A DNA stretch of 64,000 nucleotides from Ecdyonurus torrentis (GCA_949318235.1 OX439131.1:8930311-8994310), one strand, 5' to 3'. Counted from the first letter of the stretch, positions 23,895 through 55,621 are shown. The notes: generated by a model from the sequence alone, not told the origin. Numbers and translations are program-made.

Positions 23895-24320
23895 ATATTT
23901 TTGGGATATCTAATGGATATAAAGAATTAAAAATATTAAAGTAACTAAAAAAATAAATTAGCATGAAATATAACTTTTAGGTTAATAATTCATAACATAT
24001 TATAAAATCTCTCAATAAAACTAATTTTGTGAGTGAAATTTTATATATCCACTCTTGTATGTTCTATGGATATACCAGTGGATATAAAAAAATTGCCCCC
24101 AAATATATTTATTGAATAAAACTATAAATAAAACTTAATATAATTGTCAGCTCATGAGAAAAACGGATTGAAAATAAGTAGACAATTAATTTTGGATTTG
24201 TTTTTTTATAAACAAACTAAATATCCCATAGACATTCAAGGTTCATTTAAAATGGACGGGATATATTTTGGATATTGGGATATCCAATGAATATCTATTG
24301 GATAAACCGTGCTGTGTGGG
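23888..24320. mobile_element. Partial copy of the exon-inserted transposon
   Basis: Read on the minus strand from 24320 (CCCACACAGCACGGTTTATC), this closely matches the left 450 bp of the element at 33176, including CCAATAGATATTCATTGG and the run of ATATCC words. TA follows the CCCAC end. The other end dissolves into a long (TA)n tract and CACACA, so the right half is missing or replaced by microsatellite. Confidence 0.75.
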
Positions 24321-24351
<31 letters not shown>

Positions 24352-25042
24352 CTATATATATATCCTATTTTATTTATTTTTATTTATTATTCACATAGGT
24401 TATACATATTTTACATACGGTTGGTTGCATATTTAATCTTGCAATCAGCGAGCTATATGCTCATACGAAAGCAATTTAGTAAAAGAAAGACAAAGGTTTA
24501 AAGAAAGAAGTGTCGAGTAAAGTATATAAAGTGTATATATAATAGGCCTAGATACTTTTTTTTTATTTTATTTTTTTCCAGTTACATGTAAGTTACTGCA
24601 GTAAAGATAAAGAAACAAAGAAACTATCAAAGAACTTTTAAGACAGTTTAAGTGTAAGAGTGTATAAGAGTGTAAAAAAAAGACAAAAGAATACTATTCA
24701 ATCATAATTTCAGAATATCAAAACATGGTAATGCAAATAATATAAATAATAAACAAAATGAATATAATTTCAACATTTTTTTTTTTTTTTTTTCAGTTAC
24801 AGTAAAGATAAAGAAACAAGGATAAACTATCAAAGAACTTTTAAGACAGTATAAGAGTGTAAAACAAAGACAAAAGAATACTATTCAATCATAATTTCAG
24901 AAAATAAAAACATAATAATGCAAATAATATAAATAATAAACAAAATGAATGTAATGAATATATAATACACCTATTATATATGTATATCAAATTAAATATT
25001 TTATTACTGTGTTCTGTGTTATTATTTAAAATTATATTTTGA

Positions 25043-25344
25043 TATATCGATGATGTTGCGAACAATATGTGTAACTCGTATTTATTTGTCAGGTGAAGCA
25101 AAATGTGTAAGTCGTTTTTTGTCACGCTAAGCAATATGTGTATCTCGTTTTTTGTCACGCGAAGCAATATGTGTAAGTCGAGCGCCATCTCCATATTACG
25201 TTCAGGAACGACTTACACATTTTGCTTAGCTTGACAAAAAACGAGATACACATATTGCTTAGCGTGACAAAAAATGACTTACAAATTTTGCTTCGCCTGA
25301 CAAAATACGAGTTACACATATTGTTCGCAACATCATCGATATAT
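25043..25344. repeat. Hairpin element of 33-bp tandem units upstream of the ZNFX1 acceptor
   Basis: TATATCGATGATGTTGCGAAC opens the left arm and its inverse closes the right. Each arm has four units of about 33 bp built on AGCAAWATGTGTAAGTCGTT and TTTTGTCACGC, around a short centre (AGCGCCATCTCCATATTACG). Variant positions match between paired units of the arms. The right end is 44 bp before the acceptor of the first ZNFX1 coding exon. Confidence 0.85.
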
Positions 25345-25388
25345 ACCCCATCACACACAGTGTGTTTTTATTTTGTTGTGATTTCCAG

Positions 25389-43596
<18,208 letters not shown>

Positions 43597-44383
43597 GTTG
43601 TTATCACACCTGTGTCCCCTGTAAGATATATGTAGGTTATATCTTGCATTATAATTCTTATTTATTAGTATAACCAAAATTATCTGTATTAATCAATATC
43701 ATTGTTAGTTGTGGTGCTTTACTGAATTTTTACAAAAAAAAAAAAAAAAAAAAAAAAAAAGAGTTGTCATGATTTATCATTTTTTAAATAGACAATTTCT
43801 AGTAATTTCTTAAGAACATTAATTTAATTTATTAAAAGCTGAATTAACTTCAATCATATTTCAAATTACTATATTGAGTAATATGTAACTCCATAAGGTT
43901 CTCTGTGATGAAAAATTCATGTTTGGAGCATGGTTAATTTCGACATGTTGAGTTTATGTTGTAAAAAATTCAATGCTTAAAATTTTAATATTAAATTTAA
44001 CAAGAAATATTATAACGTGTTTTAAGTAAGCAAAAAGACCTTTTTGCATTATAAATTTCTTATAACATTCTATGCGTTTTATGGTATATTCTATATATTT
44101 ATATTAATATTAGTACAGAATTTATTCTTTTATATTTAATTTACTATTTTTCATTCTTTTCATTAAATTTACTTTGTTTCGTTTATTCAAAATTCAAAAA
44201 TTAATTTACCTTAAACCTTATATAAGAAACAGCATGTTGAAATTATGATTATAAACATTATACATAACATAATTTGAGCAATAATATATATATAATATAT
44301 ACATATAAATAGAGGCCTAATAATAATATAAATTAATAATGCATTTTAATGCACATAATATAATATAGGTAATATAGGTATAG

Positions 44384-44606
<223 letters not shown>

Positions 44607-45029
44607 AAAATATGATACTATTTATAGCTATTTTTTAATCTTATAATAATATTATAACTTTAATGATCTTTAGAGATATTAATTGTCAGAGGCCTTTATT
44701 GTTTTAAATTTTATCCCAAATGTATTGTAAAATTTTAATAAAAATACGTTATAATTAAATAACCTAAAACATATTTTTTACCAACCCTCCTCCCATAAAA
44801 TCATTTCATAATCATTATGGGCTGTTCAAAATGATGCGTAAATTCACGTAACTTTCACATACGAATCCAAATAACATTGCTTGTCGTATCTTGTTGTAAG
44901 AGCTTATGTGAAGTTTATTATTAGGAGTCCTTTATTATATGGTCTCCAGCGGTCTCCTAATTTATAGCACACTTGTTCAATATTACAGGCAGAAATTTAT
45001 GCTATTACTTTATCATAAATGTTTCATTT

Positions 45030-46095
45030 CGATGAGTTCAAATTTCAAATAGTAATGTTCAATCAGAGATTTTTGTTTTTTGAAGTTTAAATAGCAATAT
45101 CGTTGCATTGCATGTTCTAAAAAAAAATTAAATTTAGTATTGCCGCAACAGTCATTTAATGAACAATACGCAGGCAGTGTTTCAGAATTTTTGTGTTTGA
45201 TGTCTTGCCGTTAATTATTAATTAGTATATAAAAAATGGAACCTATTATATAAAAAAAATTCAAGACCATTGATTTTCAACCTGATTTTCATATAAAACC
45301 ACTTGTGATAAAAATTTCCCATTTGATGATCACAGTTGGGAGATGTTGTTGATTGATGTCATGTAGATGATTTTTCTTGAAAACCAACCCTTTGCCCACA
45401 AAGGGCAAAAAGTCTAAATCAGGATCTGCTTGTGCTAGAAAGCCAAAACTTAGTATGCAACTGTTAAATATTATGAATAACTTATTCCACTTGTAAAAAA
45501 TTGAATTTTATTAATTTCACACTTTAGCAATTTTTTCCCTGCTGGGAGAGATAAATGCTCTGTTAATTTTAGGCAATCCGCAGTACACAAACTCAAAAAA
45601 AAAATTCATTGCTCCTCAATTAATTGCAACTAGTTAGAAATTTTCACTGAAATTTATTAATAAAAGTAAATTACATACACACGTGAAATTTCAGCTCTTT
45701 AGCGCAAGCAGATCCAGATTTAGACTTTTTGTCCTTTGTGGGCAAAGGGGTGGTTTTCAAGAAAAATCATCTACATGACATCAATCAAGAACATCTCCCA
45801 ACTTTGACCATCAAATGTGAAATTTTTATCACAAGTGGTTTTATATGAAAATCAGGTTGAAAGTCAATGGTCTTGATTTTTTTTTTTATAAAATAGGTTC
45901 CATTTTTTACTAATTAATAACTAACGACAATACTTCAAACACAAAAATTCTAAAACACAGCATGCGTATTGTCCATTATGACTGTTGCGGCAATACTAAA
46001 TTTAATTTTTTTTAGAACATGCAATGCAACGATATTGCTATTTAAACTTCGAAAAACAAAAATCTCTGATTGAACATTACTATATGAACTCATCG
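45030..46095. repeat. 1.07 kb fold-back, arms about 400 bp, intergenic
   Basis: CGATGAGTTCAAATTTCAAA opens and TGAACTCATCG closes. Both arms contain GAACATGCAATGCAACGATA, ATCATCTACATGACATCAAT and GGGCAAAG blocks in inverse orientation at high identity. The central ~260 bp is unique. It lies between ZNFX1 and FAR and is non-coding. Confidence 0.85.
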
Positions 46096-47941
46096 ATTTT
46101 ATATATTCATAACTATTTATGCCATGTTCTAAAATATAGCAACATTTATGCTAGAAACATAAAATATATGTATAAGTATAAATTACGTACTTTATATTTT
46201 CCAAGGAATAGGACATTAAAAACTCTCCGTCGCTGTTATATCCGTGTTCCTCGACCGTTCTTATTTAATTTTTTTTCAAAGTTATGATCATTCATAAAAA
46301 CAAACAAATATTTAATACTTTCATAGGAAAAGAATTTTATTCACGTACATAGTATAAAGAAGTTATATAATTTTCAAACAATTTCATTTCTCGCGCACTA
46401 AGGACTAATGTTATATAACTTCACTCGCGTGTAAATTCATAAAATAAATCAGCGCATCTTATTTTTACGTATAACGTTGCAGTATTTTATTTTTCAATCC
46501 TGACCATGTGGCTTAAATCTTGAGAATTCATTGCCAATTTAAAAGTGGAGGGGAATTAATATCGCAACACAGAAAAAAAGTGCTGATTTTTGCAAAATGA
46601 ATGTTGCACACCAGAAGGTCAAAGTTTAGTCTGCTAGGGACACCGCGCGGAACTTATCTGACGTGCAAGTGCGCCGCTAGCTCGCTGCCCATACTAAAAT
46701 AGACAACTGTTATAGGTATGCGCAATTTTATTTTTTAATTTTGTCACGATCTCTTTTTTTTTATTAATAAGTGATTCATAACATTTTATAGAAAAAAACA
46801 TATATTTTTTATTATAATATTTATTTATAAGATATATCCATCAGAGTTTTTCTACCATGAAATAAATTATTTGTTTGTTTTTTATACTCTGTAAATGATT
46901 TACCGTTTTTATTTGAATTAGTAAGTTAAGTTAACTATATAGTGTAATTTAGAGAAAATAAAAGAGGGGGAGGGGCATTAGTGAAAAAATAAAAAAGCTC
47001 AGAGAGACCAACAATAATAACATAGAGCTAGAGCAGACGACTTTCGTTTTCCTATTCTGATTTACATAATTATATAATTTCTTATGGGGATGAAACAGCT
47101 ATTATGGCTATAACTTGAGTTACAATTTTTTTCGTAACTAAAAATTTTACTTTAGCTTATTATTATTATTTTTTTTTCTTCCTGAATTTCAAGTTAATTA
47201 GATGAGAAAATTATTTAGTACCAAATTGGCTGAAATTTAGGAAAACAATTTTAATGCTCTCATGTAAGCTGCCGTCATTAAAGGATTTAGTGTAGAGTAA
47301 TTTTCTATCTCGCGTTATATATACCTGCATTGCGTTCCCGCTCAAGAAAGGATATTTATGTTAATCAAGACAGGAATGTAAAGTTGTTAGTATATTGCTG
47401 GGCTGCGTTTATAATTACACTTAACTCCCTTTTGCAGGTATTTTAATAAAAAAAAATTAATTTTTAATAAAATTGAAGAAGGAAAAAAAAATATTTTTAA
47501 TATAATATTATTTATATTATTTAAAATTAAAAAAATGTTTATTTTTGAATTAATGTTGCATTGCTGAAAACAGAATGCTGTTTCAAATTTAGCTTTTTGT
47601 GCATACAAAATTCCATGGTCTATATGGTGTAAATTGTAAATTCATCGAAAAAATAATAATGATTAATAAAATATTATACAATCAGGGCATTTTTTTTTTT
47701 TTTTTTTTTTTTTTTCATCGCTAGTTGGTTATTGTTATATTATTTTATGCACTTTAATGTATATATTCATAGTTTCAATTTTTGAACATTATTTTGTTTT
47801 TGTTTTTCCGTTTTAACGAGGTTTTAGTTTAATGTATATGACTCGACTATACACTTACACTTGAGTCATTGAAAGTTTAAGGCATCTATAATCTTATCTC
47901 TTCATGATAAGTATAAGCTTACATATTATATATTTTATATA

Positions 47942-47994
<53 letters not shown>

Positions 47995-48424
47995 CGCACT
48001 ATTTCTGTCAACTTAGCAAATTGCTCGCCGCTCGCTACAGGAGTGTGACACCTGAAACTGAAGGGAAATAAGACAACAAATATTTTGCAAGACACATAAA
48101 AATATATATGTATAATGGTGTATATCTGAGAAAAGAAAATTGCTGTGCTTATACAACGCAACAAAATTTTCAAGGCGATGTAATTTAGAATAGGAGCAAA
48201 TAATATAATGAAGGTCATAATATATATATTATATTTTCATTATTTATAAGAATTACTTGACTAAAATTCTGTGTTTGTTTAATTGAGGTTCGTTCTTCGA
48301 TTCGAGGTGATAATTTTTTTGCACCATATGCGATATGCGACGAAGAAAAATGTGATAATTTTGCAGTAAATATATGTTATTTTTTATGATCTTGATTCAG
48401 AAGAATATATGATAACTTTTTTGT

Positions 48425-48492
<68 letters not shown>

Positions 48493-48633
48493 TGTGTGTG
48501 TGGTGTAAGTGCAAAAGTAGGTTATATTTGCGATCTTTGATTTATTGATTTTAAATTATGAAATACGTTTTTGAAACTCTCATTTAAAAAAAATGTAATA
48601 AGAAAATATATGTTTAGACTGGCCAATATGACT

Positions 48634-48682
<49 letters not shown>

Positions 48683-49411
48683 CAGAATAATTACATTATA
48701 GATAAGATTAAATTTCAGCACAGGAAAATAAAAGTAATGTTTTAATACGCATTTATAATTATTAAGCTTAAAAAGTGATTTGCATATAGATCGTCGGAAT
48801 TTTTGTGTGTCGATTATACTTTTGTTTACAGAGAACTTGAGAAAAAAAGTCAGATATTAAAATGGTATATTATAAGCAAACAATGACATTTAATTCATAA
48901 ATAAACATTTTGGGAGTTAACTATCACGATGTCAAGGTAACGTGACCCTGACAATGAATTTTCGGAGGGGAACTTTTTGCGTACGTTTGCTCACACTATA
49001 TATGCAATGCAAAACGTTTTCAAAATAAAATTAATAATATGTATAAAGTCATAGTTAAGTTTCGGCATCAGTCAGACGTTAGACCCCCGCAACTTCACAT
49101 TAAAATTGAACTGATTCATCATCGGTGGAATTTTATATATAGCGTAAGTTGGGGAATTATCAAATTAAAATTTCTACATTATATGAGACTTACTATAATA
49201 TAGACTTTAGTGCAGTATTTTTAATTTCAGTTTAAATATAATTATATTTCAACTTTATTGAAGTTAAATCAAATTAAAATGTACGTTTGCTATTACAAAA
49301 TTATTTATATGACCGAGAGATAAATAGGAACGGGGGACTTGAACGAACATATTTTTTTTTCTCTTCTAATAATTTTTTAAGTACAGTATTATTGATATGC
49401 AGGATAAACAG

Positions 49412-49447
<36 letters not shown>

Positions 49448-49800
49448 ACCGGTGCCGTTCACAAGTCAAGATTTAACAAATTATTTTTGTAAAAATAAAA
49501 ATAATTACAATAATAGTATAAATAAATTACGGCATAGCTTAATTACATGCGTCTTCCGCGTTTTCGCGGTAGATATGTACAGTACTGTACAAAATATAAG
49601 ATAATAATGTGAATAAAAGAGATCATATATAAAATGAGTTCAATTTGTTTTTCTATGCACGTAAATAAAATATTCAATTGTTTCAAATTACGTTAACGCA
49701 TTATTGTTGTATAAGATAATTTTTTTATTAACTTTATCTTCAACCAAGTAATTAATGCTTTTATACGATTATCAAATTTGTGTACATATAATATAGAAGA
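46096..49800. other. Gene-free intergenic region before FAR
   Basis: No recognisable gene. It contains (TA)n at 47945-47993, 48426-48489 and 48639-48678 and poly-A/T tracts at 47691-47715 and 49415-49446. A short GC-richer stretch at 46560-46690 (GACACCGCGCGGAAC, CGCCGCTAGCTCGCTGCC) has no assigned role. The FAR promoter should lie near the right end. Confidence 0.6.
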
Positions 49801-51832
49801 ATGGTTGACGAAGGCATATGTGAGTATTACCGCGGTCGCAGCGTTCTATTGACGGGAGGAACTGGGTGCGTGGGTAGCGCACTCTTGGAAAAATTGCTCC
49901 GTTCTTGCCCTGGATTACAAAGCGTCTTCCTACTCATCAGGGAGAAGAAAGGGAAAGACGCTAAGGCGAGACTCGAAGACCTTTTCAAAAAGCAGGTACG
50001 TACGTATAATTTGCTGTCTATATATACGACACACTGTCATAAATATTGTTTATAATTTGATATAGAAAATTATTGAAAAATATAAAATAATTTTATCAAT
50101 AATAAAAATTCCAAAAAATATATGTTCAATAAATGTTCTATATTGCAGTATGTAATGCAAGAAGAGAGAGAGAGATAGAGGGAGAGAACAAGCAACCATG
50201 CAGGGTATTTTTTAAAAAAAAAATCAGAACTACCCACATCTTGGGAAAGCCTACGACCCCCCGGGGGGTGGGGGAGGGGGGATAGCACGCCAGATAGTCA
50301 CGTGTGATCAATTTGGTGAAGGCTTTTTTGTTTTTATTGGAAATATTGTCCCTGCAATTTTGCCACTTTTTTAAATAATTAAAAAAAAACAACAACTTAA
50401 TAATACACCACTTCAAAATTTTAATAGATTATTAAATAAAATCAATGTCTTTATTTTTATTTTTTACATATAGGCTCCTAGCTGCTGCTTCATACAAATA
50501 TATTTTTAATTTTAGCTCAATTTATCGTAAAATTTTGATACTATTTCAAGTTTTTCAAACAATATATTATATTTTTTATTTTTTTATTGACACGTACGTC
50601 ATTGGAAAGGGTCATTATTAGTTAAAAATTGCTATAAAACACATTTAATTGCAAATCAACATAAAGTAGAAAATTACTCTGTGTAAAAAGAATTTAGACA
50701 ATTTTTGTTTAATGAATTAAAAGGGCATGTTGTTAGGACTGGACAGTCACTTTAATGTTATAAAGATATTTCAAAATGAACGTGTTTAAAATAAATTCAA
50801 ATCTGACGTTTTTTACCATTATTATTATTATAATGTTTGTGAAATGTATTTCTGAGCAGGAAAAAAAAAAAAAAAAAAAAAAAAAAAGGAAATAAGGAAA
50901 GGAAAGGAAAAAAATTTAAAATATGGGTGGGTAACTGGCATAATTTTGTATTAAAAATATGTATCCTAAAACAGCTTGATGTATCAAAAAGTGTGAAAAA
51001 AAAAAATAAATTTATTAGTAATGCTGTTCGTAAACCCTGTTCTCTTGCACCAAAAAATGCGCATTCTATTTGAATAACCATAGGCGATCGTCATTTTTGG
51101 TGCAGAGAACAGCTAGGGTTTACGAACAGCATTAGTGTTGTTTGTAAACCCTGTTTTCTTGCACCAAAAAATGCGCATTCCATTTGAATAACCATAGGCG
51201 ATCGTCATTTTTGGTGCAGAGAACAGGGTTTACGAACAGCATTATTATTATTATTTTTTGCAAAGTGATCTAGCTGTTTTCCTATTCTTCTAAAATATCA
51301 ATTGCCCGAATTTGGCTTTACAACTTCACAAAATCTTTTAAAACTGACGACTAAAAAAAAAAAACAAAAAAAAACAAAAAAAACAGTATAATATAATATT
51401 ATTATTTTTTCAAATAATGTTTTAATTTCAATATAAATGTTAAATTTACAATATAACAAGGCATAACATAACTCTAATATCGAAAAACAAATTGCAATTA
51501 TCATCGATGTAATAACTTTTGCAGTTGTTTAGTCGTATCTCTGAGGAGTTTCCATCATTCCGCGAGAAAGTGGTTGTCGTGGAAGGTGACCTCCAGCATG
51601 CGTGTCTGGGACTCAATGACGAGGACCAGGCTATGTTGAGAGAGCACGTCTCTGTTGTGCTTCACTCGGGGGCAACGGTGCGATTCACTGATACGCTGAG
51701 AACTGCTACACTCATCAATGTCGCAGGCACCAGGAATCTCCTCGAGTTTGCCTCCACCTGTCCCGACCTACAGGTTAGACATATATGCAATTATATATAT
51801 ATTAAAAACAAAAATATATATTGCAACACCAG

Positions 51833-51868
<36 letters not shown>

Positions 51869-53964
51869 ATACGCAGTCTTACACGTCCAGAGTTATAATT
51901 ATATTAATTAAACCACAGACAACAGAATTGACGTAAAATATTATTAACTATGCAGATTTGAAAACAAATAAATTACTGATTTGTAAATGCTATAGGAAAT
52001 ACATAAATTATAGTTGAAGAAATTTTAGTAAAAATTTCGCAGTAACTCTTAATTTTTTATTATTATATTTTTTTTTAGTCTCTTGTGTTCATATCGACGG
52101 CATTCAGTCAGTGCACCGCAACAGGCAAGATTGAGGAAAAGGTTTACCCAGTACCAGACGTAGACCCTGAGCGTCTAATTCAGTGCGCAGAGTGGATGAC
52201 CGATGATCAACTGAATGCCATCACTCCTGTGTAAGCCGTCACCACAAGCAGTTAATTTTTCTAAACATTTTTGTTAGTATGGTTTTAATTTTATTTATTA
52301 TTTATTTCATTTTTCTTTAAATTTAGGATATGTTCAGGCTGGCCAATGACTTACAGTTTTACCAAAGCTTGTGCTGAAAAATTAGTAGATTCTTATAAAA
52401 ATCGTCTGCCTGTTGTGATTTATAGACCATCTGTGGGTAAGTTAGTTAATGATAATGAATATTATATTGTTGGATCTATATTGATTGAAAAATAAATGAA
52501 AATCCATAGTGATATCTTCGATGCATGAGCCGGTGCCTGGCTATACAGATACGTTCATGGGCCTGAATGGCATGTTTACGGGAGGAGCGGCGGGAGTTCT
52601 TCGCACTGCACTTGTTGACAAGTCTACCACTGCCGAAGTCGTGCCTCTAGACTACACCGTTAATGGTGTCATAGCTGTTGCCTGGGCCAGGGCAAAAGCT
52701 GGGTGAGTTATACAAAGTTATACACACAGTTTCATTTATTTTCATTGATCCCCCCCCCCCCCCCCCCTAAATGCAGCATAGTTAAGTGGTGAATTATTTT
52801 ATTATATGTCAATATATTAAAATATAATAATAATAAGATAGCGTATGTATGATACATTTCCTTAATAGAGCATAATATATGTGACAGATGCTCCAAGAAT
52901 GGCACAACGGAAGTGTACAACATGGTGAGCAGTAGAAATCACCGCACCTGGGACTACATGGTGGACTCAATGAAACGACACTTCCAACATGACGTGCCAC
53001 TTGAAAGGGTTCTATGGTACCCACTTTGGGTCTTTGCCTCGTCGCGCATGCAGTATGTGATCTTCCGCACTCTAATGCACCTGCTCCCTGCGTTTCTGCT
53101 GGAGGCCACCGCAACTATCTTCAGCAAATTGCCCAGGTACTTTAACTGGTTTTCAAATTTTATAGTATGAGTGTATTATGTATTGTTTATATCAGGGTAC
53201 TCAGGGTAGGTATATATAGCTTAGGTATATATATATAGCTGTTAAAAAAGCTACTATATAAAGATCTGCTTACTTTTCTACTCAAATTTAATATAAATTT
53301 AATAACAACCTATAATTTCTTCAACTTATTTGGTTATCAGGTTATCCAAGCTATACAAGAGAGCACATGAACTGAGTGACATTACTGCAACATTTCTCGT
53401 ACGTAACTGGGACTACGAAGACTCAAATATGTTGGCGTTGAGCACATCTATGAGTCCGCGTGACCGACAAGAGTTTCCATGCAACATGGCTGACGTGGTG
53501 TGGACTCAAATGTTGTTCACTTATGCACAAGGACTGAGGAGGTATCTCATGAAGCAGGATCCCAGCACTATACCTCAAGCCAGGGGTTGGATTAAAGTGT
53601 AAGCTTTTCACTTTGCTTTATAATAAACCTGCTTAAAGTAATTTATTTCATAATGTTTTAATATTATTTATATAAGAACGTGAGTCCTACGATATATATT
53701 TTTATTATCTGTTTCCTTAGTTTCACATAGTCTAATCGAGCTTATAGTTTTTTATTAATTAATTAAATTATTTATTCATTATATTATATTTATTTGTTCA
53801 CTAAAAATTGCACTTTCTTCCTTTTTTGTTTCAGACTGCAATGGATTCACTATGTGACTGTATTTCTTCTCAGTCTGGTCTCACTGCGACTGCTCTACTC
53901 TTTCTGTTGCCTCCTCATGACCGTGCATAATTATATTACTTCAGAATATATTGTGGTCAAATAA
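49801..53964 (+). CDS. Fatty acyl-CoA reductase (FAR), 8 exons
   Basis: This enzyme reduces fatty acyl-CoA to primary fatty alcohol with NADPH, feeding wax ester, cuticular lipid and ether lipid synthesis at ER or peroxisome membranes. Exons: 49801-49995, 51525-51773, 52079-52230, 52327-52436, 52510-52702, 52888-53136, 53341-53598, 53835-53964. Phases agree, giving 511 aa, the usual FAR length. The N-terminal Rossmann motif is TGGTGCVG (residues 18-25; Phe is commoner where Cys23 stands). HSGATVRF and the SDR catalytic YSFTK (208-212) follow. STAFSQ near 154-159 replaces the usual STAYSN. The C-terminal third matches the FAR_C (sterile) domain, and a hydrophobic segment near residues 475-500 is a likely membrane anchor. 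AATAAA overlaps the stop codon. The family is large in arthropods, so a specific paralogue name is not assigned. Confidence 0.93.
51023..51240. repeat. Two tandem hairpin units in FAR intron 1
   Basis: Each unit (51023-51130 and 51137-51240) is a palindrome: GTTCGTAAACCCTGTTCTC, then TTGCACCAAAAAATG, then the inverse TTTTTGGTGCAGAGAACAG and TTTACGAACAGC. The two are almost identical. A related fragment (TTTTTTGGTGCAAAGAACAG) lies at 22655-22690. Confidence 0.8.
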
Positions 53965-54336
53965 ATATGTTAAATATTTGAAGCATTATTAGTTTTTGTT
54001 TTTGTATTATATATATATACATGATGCACGTGTTTGTTGGAAAAGAAAATATATCATCATAATGCTCATCTTCATCTTCTCTGAAAATTTTTTAATCATT
54101 TTGTTTTTTCACTCTTTCATTATATACTATTTCATAATACATAGCAAAAGTTTTTTTTTTATATTATTTTAATAAATACTGTGACCGCTGTGACTACATC
54201 ATTCAATTGATATTGTATCATTTCATATTATTTCTTATATTATGTGCCATGGAATAAAAGCAATTAAAAAGGAAATAAAAATATCATGGTTATGGGTTAT
54301 TATTTGTTCTAAAAACTCCCCTTTTGTATTATATTT

Positions 54337-55043
54337 CAGGGGTTTGGACCCGGACCCGGGTCCGGCCAAAACCCTTTATTTTGGACGGGTCTTTCGGAGC
54401 CGGGTCCGCGGACCCGAAAAAAAAATTAACGGGTCCGGACCCGGCTCCGCGGACCCGAGAAAAAAATTGACGGGTCCGGACCCGGCTCCGCGGACCCGAA
54501 AAAAAAATTGACGGGTCCGGACCCGGCTCCGCGGACCCGAACTTTTAAAAAAAAGGGTCCGAAAACCCGTGATTTTGACTATTTATGTATTTTTATTGCT
54601 ATATTGTTTTAAATATTATGTCTGACTAAAAGCTTGTGATATTAGCTATTATAGATTTGTGTGCATAGAATATGACTGACAAGCTGTTTTTATGCAGAAA
54701 TGAATAACACTTTTTTGTTAAGTGGAAACAAAAAATCAATAAAGCATATTATACTGAAAAAATATTTATTTGTTATTCCATCTAAAAAAAAAGTGAGCAT
54801 TCTTTTTTAGATTCACAATCTCAAATTAATTTTAAAGTTAATTTTACAAATTTATATAATAACCTCGGAGCCGGACCCGGAGCCGGACCCATATGAAGAT
54901 TTTGATCGGGTCCGGAGCCGGGTCCCGGACCCGGAAAAAAAATTGACGGGCCCGGACCCGGCTCCGCAGACCCGTCAATTTTTTTCAGGTCCCGGACCCG
55001 GGTCCGCGGACCCGATAATTTTTGTGACGGGTCCGAACCCCTG
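54337..55043. mobile_element. hAT-like MITE with GC-rich internal tandem repeats
   Basis: It begins CAGGGGTTTGGACCCGG and ends GGGTCCGAACCCCTG. An exact 8-bp direct repeat, TTATATTT, flanks it at 54329-54336 and 55044-55051. CAGGGG termini with an 8-bp duplication are typical of hAT elements. Inside are tandem units of about 45 bp built on GGGTCCGGACCCGGCTCCGC at 54390-54545 and again inverted near 54895-55015. It lies between the FAR and TPR genes and is non-coding. Confidence 0.85.
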
Positions 55044-55594
55044 TTATATTTATCATTAGCGGCAGTAGCCAAAACTTCTTAAGGGTTCGTCTTTAGTTGG
55101 CTTGTATCTCAAAATCTAAAACAAAAAATTCTAATTTTTTGATGTCACCTCAAACTTAATGGTAACAGCTACCCATGATAAAATTTTCAGTACCCTTGAC
55201 CATCAGAGAGTAAATAATTTTTGAAATTTACTAAAATTAACATGGCCTCTTATTGGACTAAAACTTCAAAAAATCATAATTTAAAATCTAGCATGGTGAC
55301 CCCCCAAAATTTTTACACTTTTGAAGTTGCCTTAACCTAATGTATCACCTTGCAAAATTTCAGATTTTTCCTTCTTTACGACTTTTTAGTCAAATCCCGT
55401 AGTAGCTGATTTCCCGCCTTAAAGAAAATTTATAAAGAGTTAAAATAAAAGATGAATTTTTTGTAGTGAATTCCAATCCTGTCATAAAATTCCTATGTGT
55501 ATAAATATAATATAATAAATGCAATATTATAAAGTAAAGGAATTTTTTATATATTGACATTCTTATTATTTTAAATAATTTTTAAATACTGTAC

Positions 55595-55621
55595 ACATTC
55601 TGACAACTCTGAGGTTGCGGA
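55595..55621 (+). repeat. 27-bp copy of TPR coding sequence upstream of the gene
   Basis: Positions 55595-55621 are identical to 56216-56242 in TPR exon 1 (ACATTCTGACAACTCTGAGG onward, ending GTTGCGGA). The surrounding bases differ. It lies about 345 bp before the TPR start codon in non-coding sequence. Confidence 0.9.

Larger units (their letters stand above)
20796..25042. other. Intergenic region upstream of ZNFX1
   Basis: No coding sequence is recognised. It holds MITEs at 22140, 23057 and 23888, poly-C at 22707-22738, and (TA)n at 23391-23422, 23818-23892 and 24324-24362. Degenerate duplicated sequence near 24600-24700 and 24790-24900 (AAGAACTTTTAAGACAGT in both) shows a local repeat. 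Confidence 0.6.

Noticed and set aside
23888..24320. A full-length second copy of the exon-inserted transposon
   Set aside because: Only one terminal inverted repeat is clear. The other side dissolves into (CA)n and (TA)n, so only a partial copy is claimed.
25043..25344. CRISPR-like array of about 33-bp repeats
   Set aside because: The units are contiguous without unique spacers, arranged as an inverted palindrome, in an intron-bearing animal genome with no cas genes.
54242..54511. Pro/Gly/Asp-rich frame between FAR and TPR
   Set aside because: It translates the GC-rich tandem units of a hAT-like MITE, with a similar frame on the other strand.
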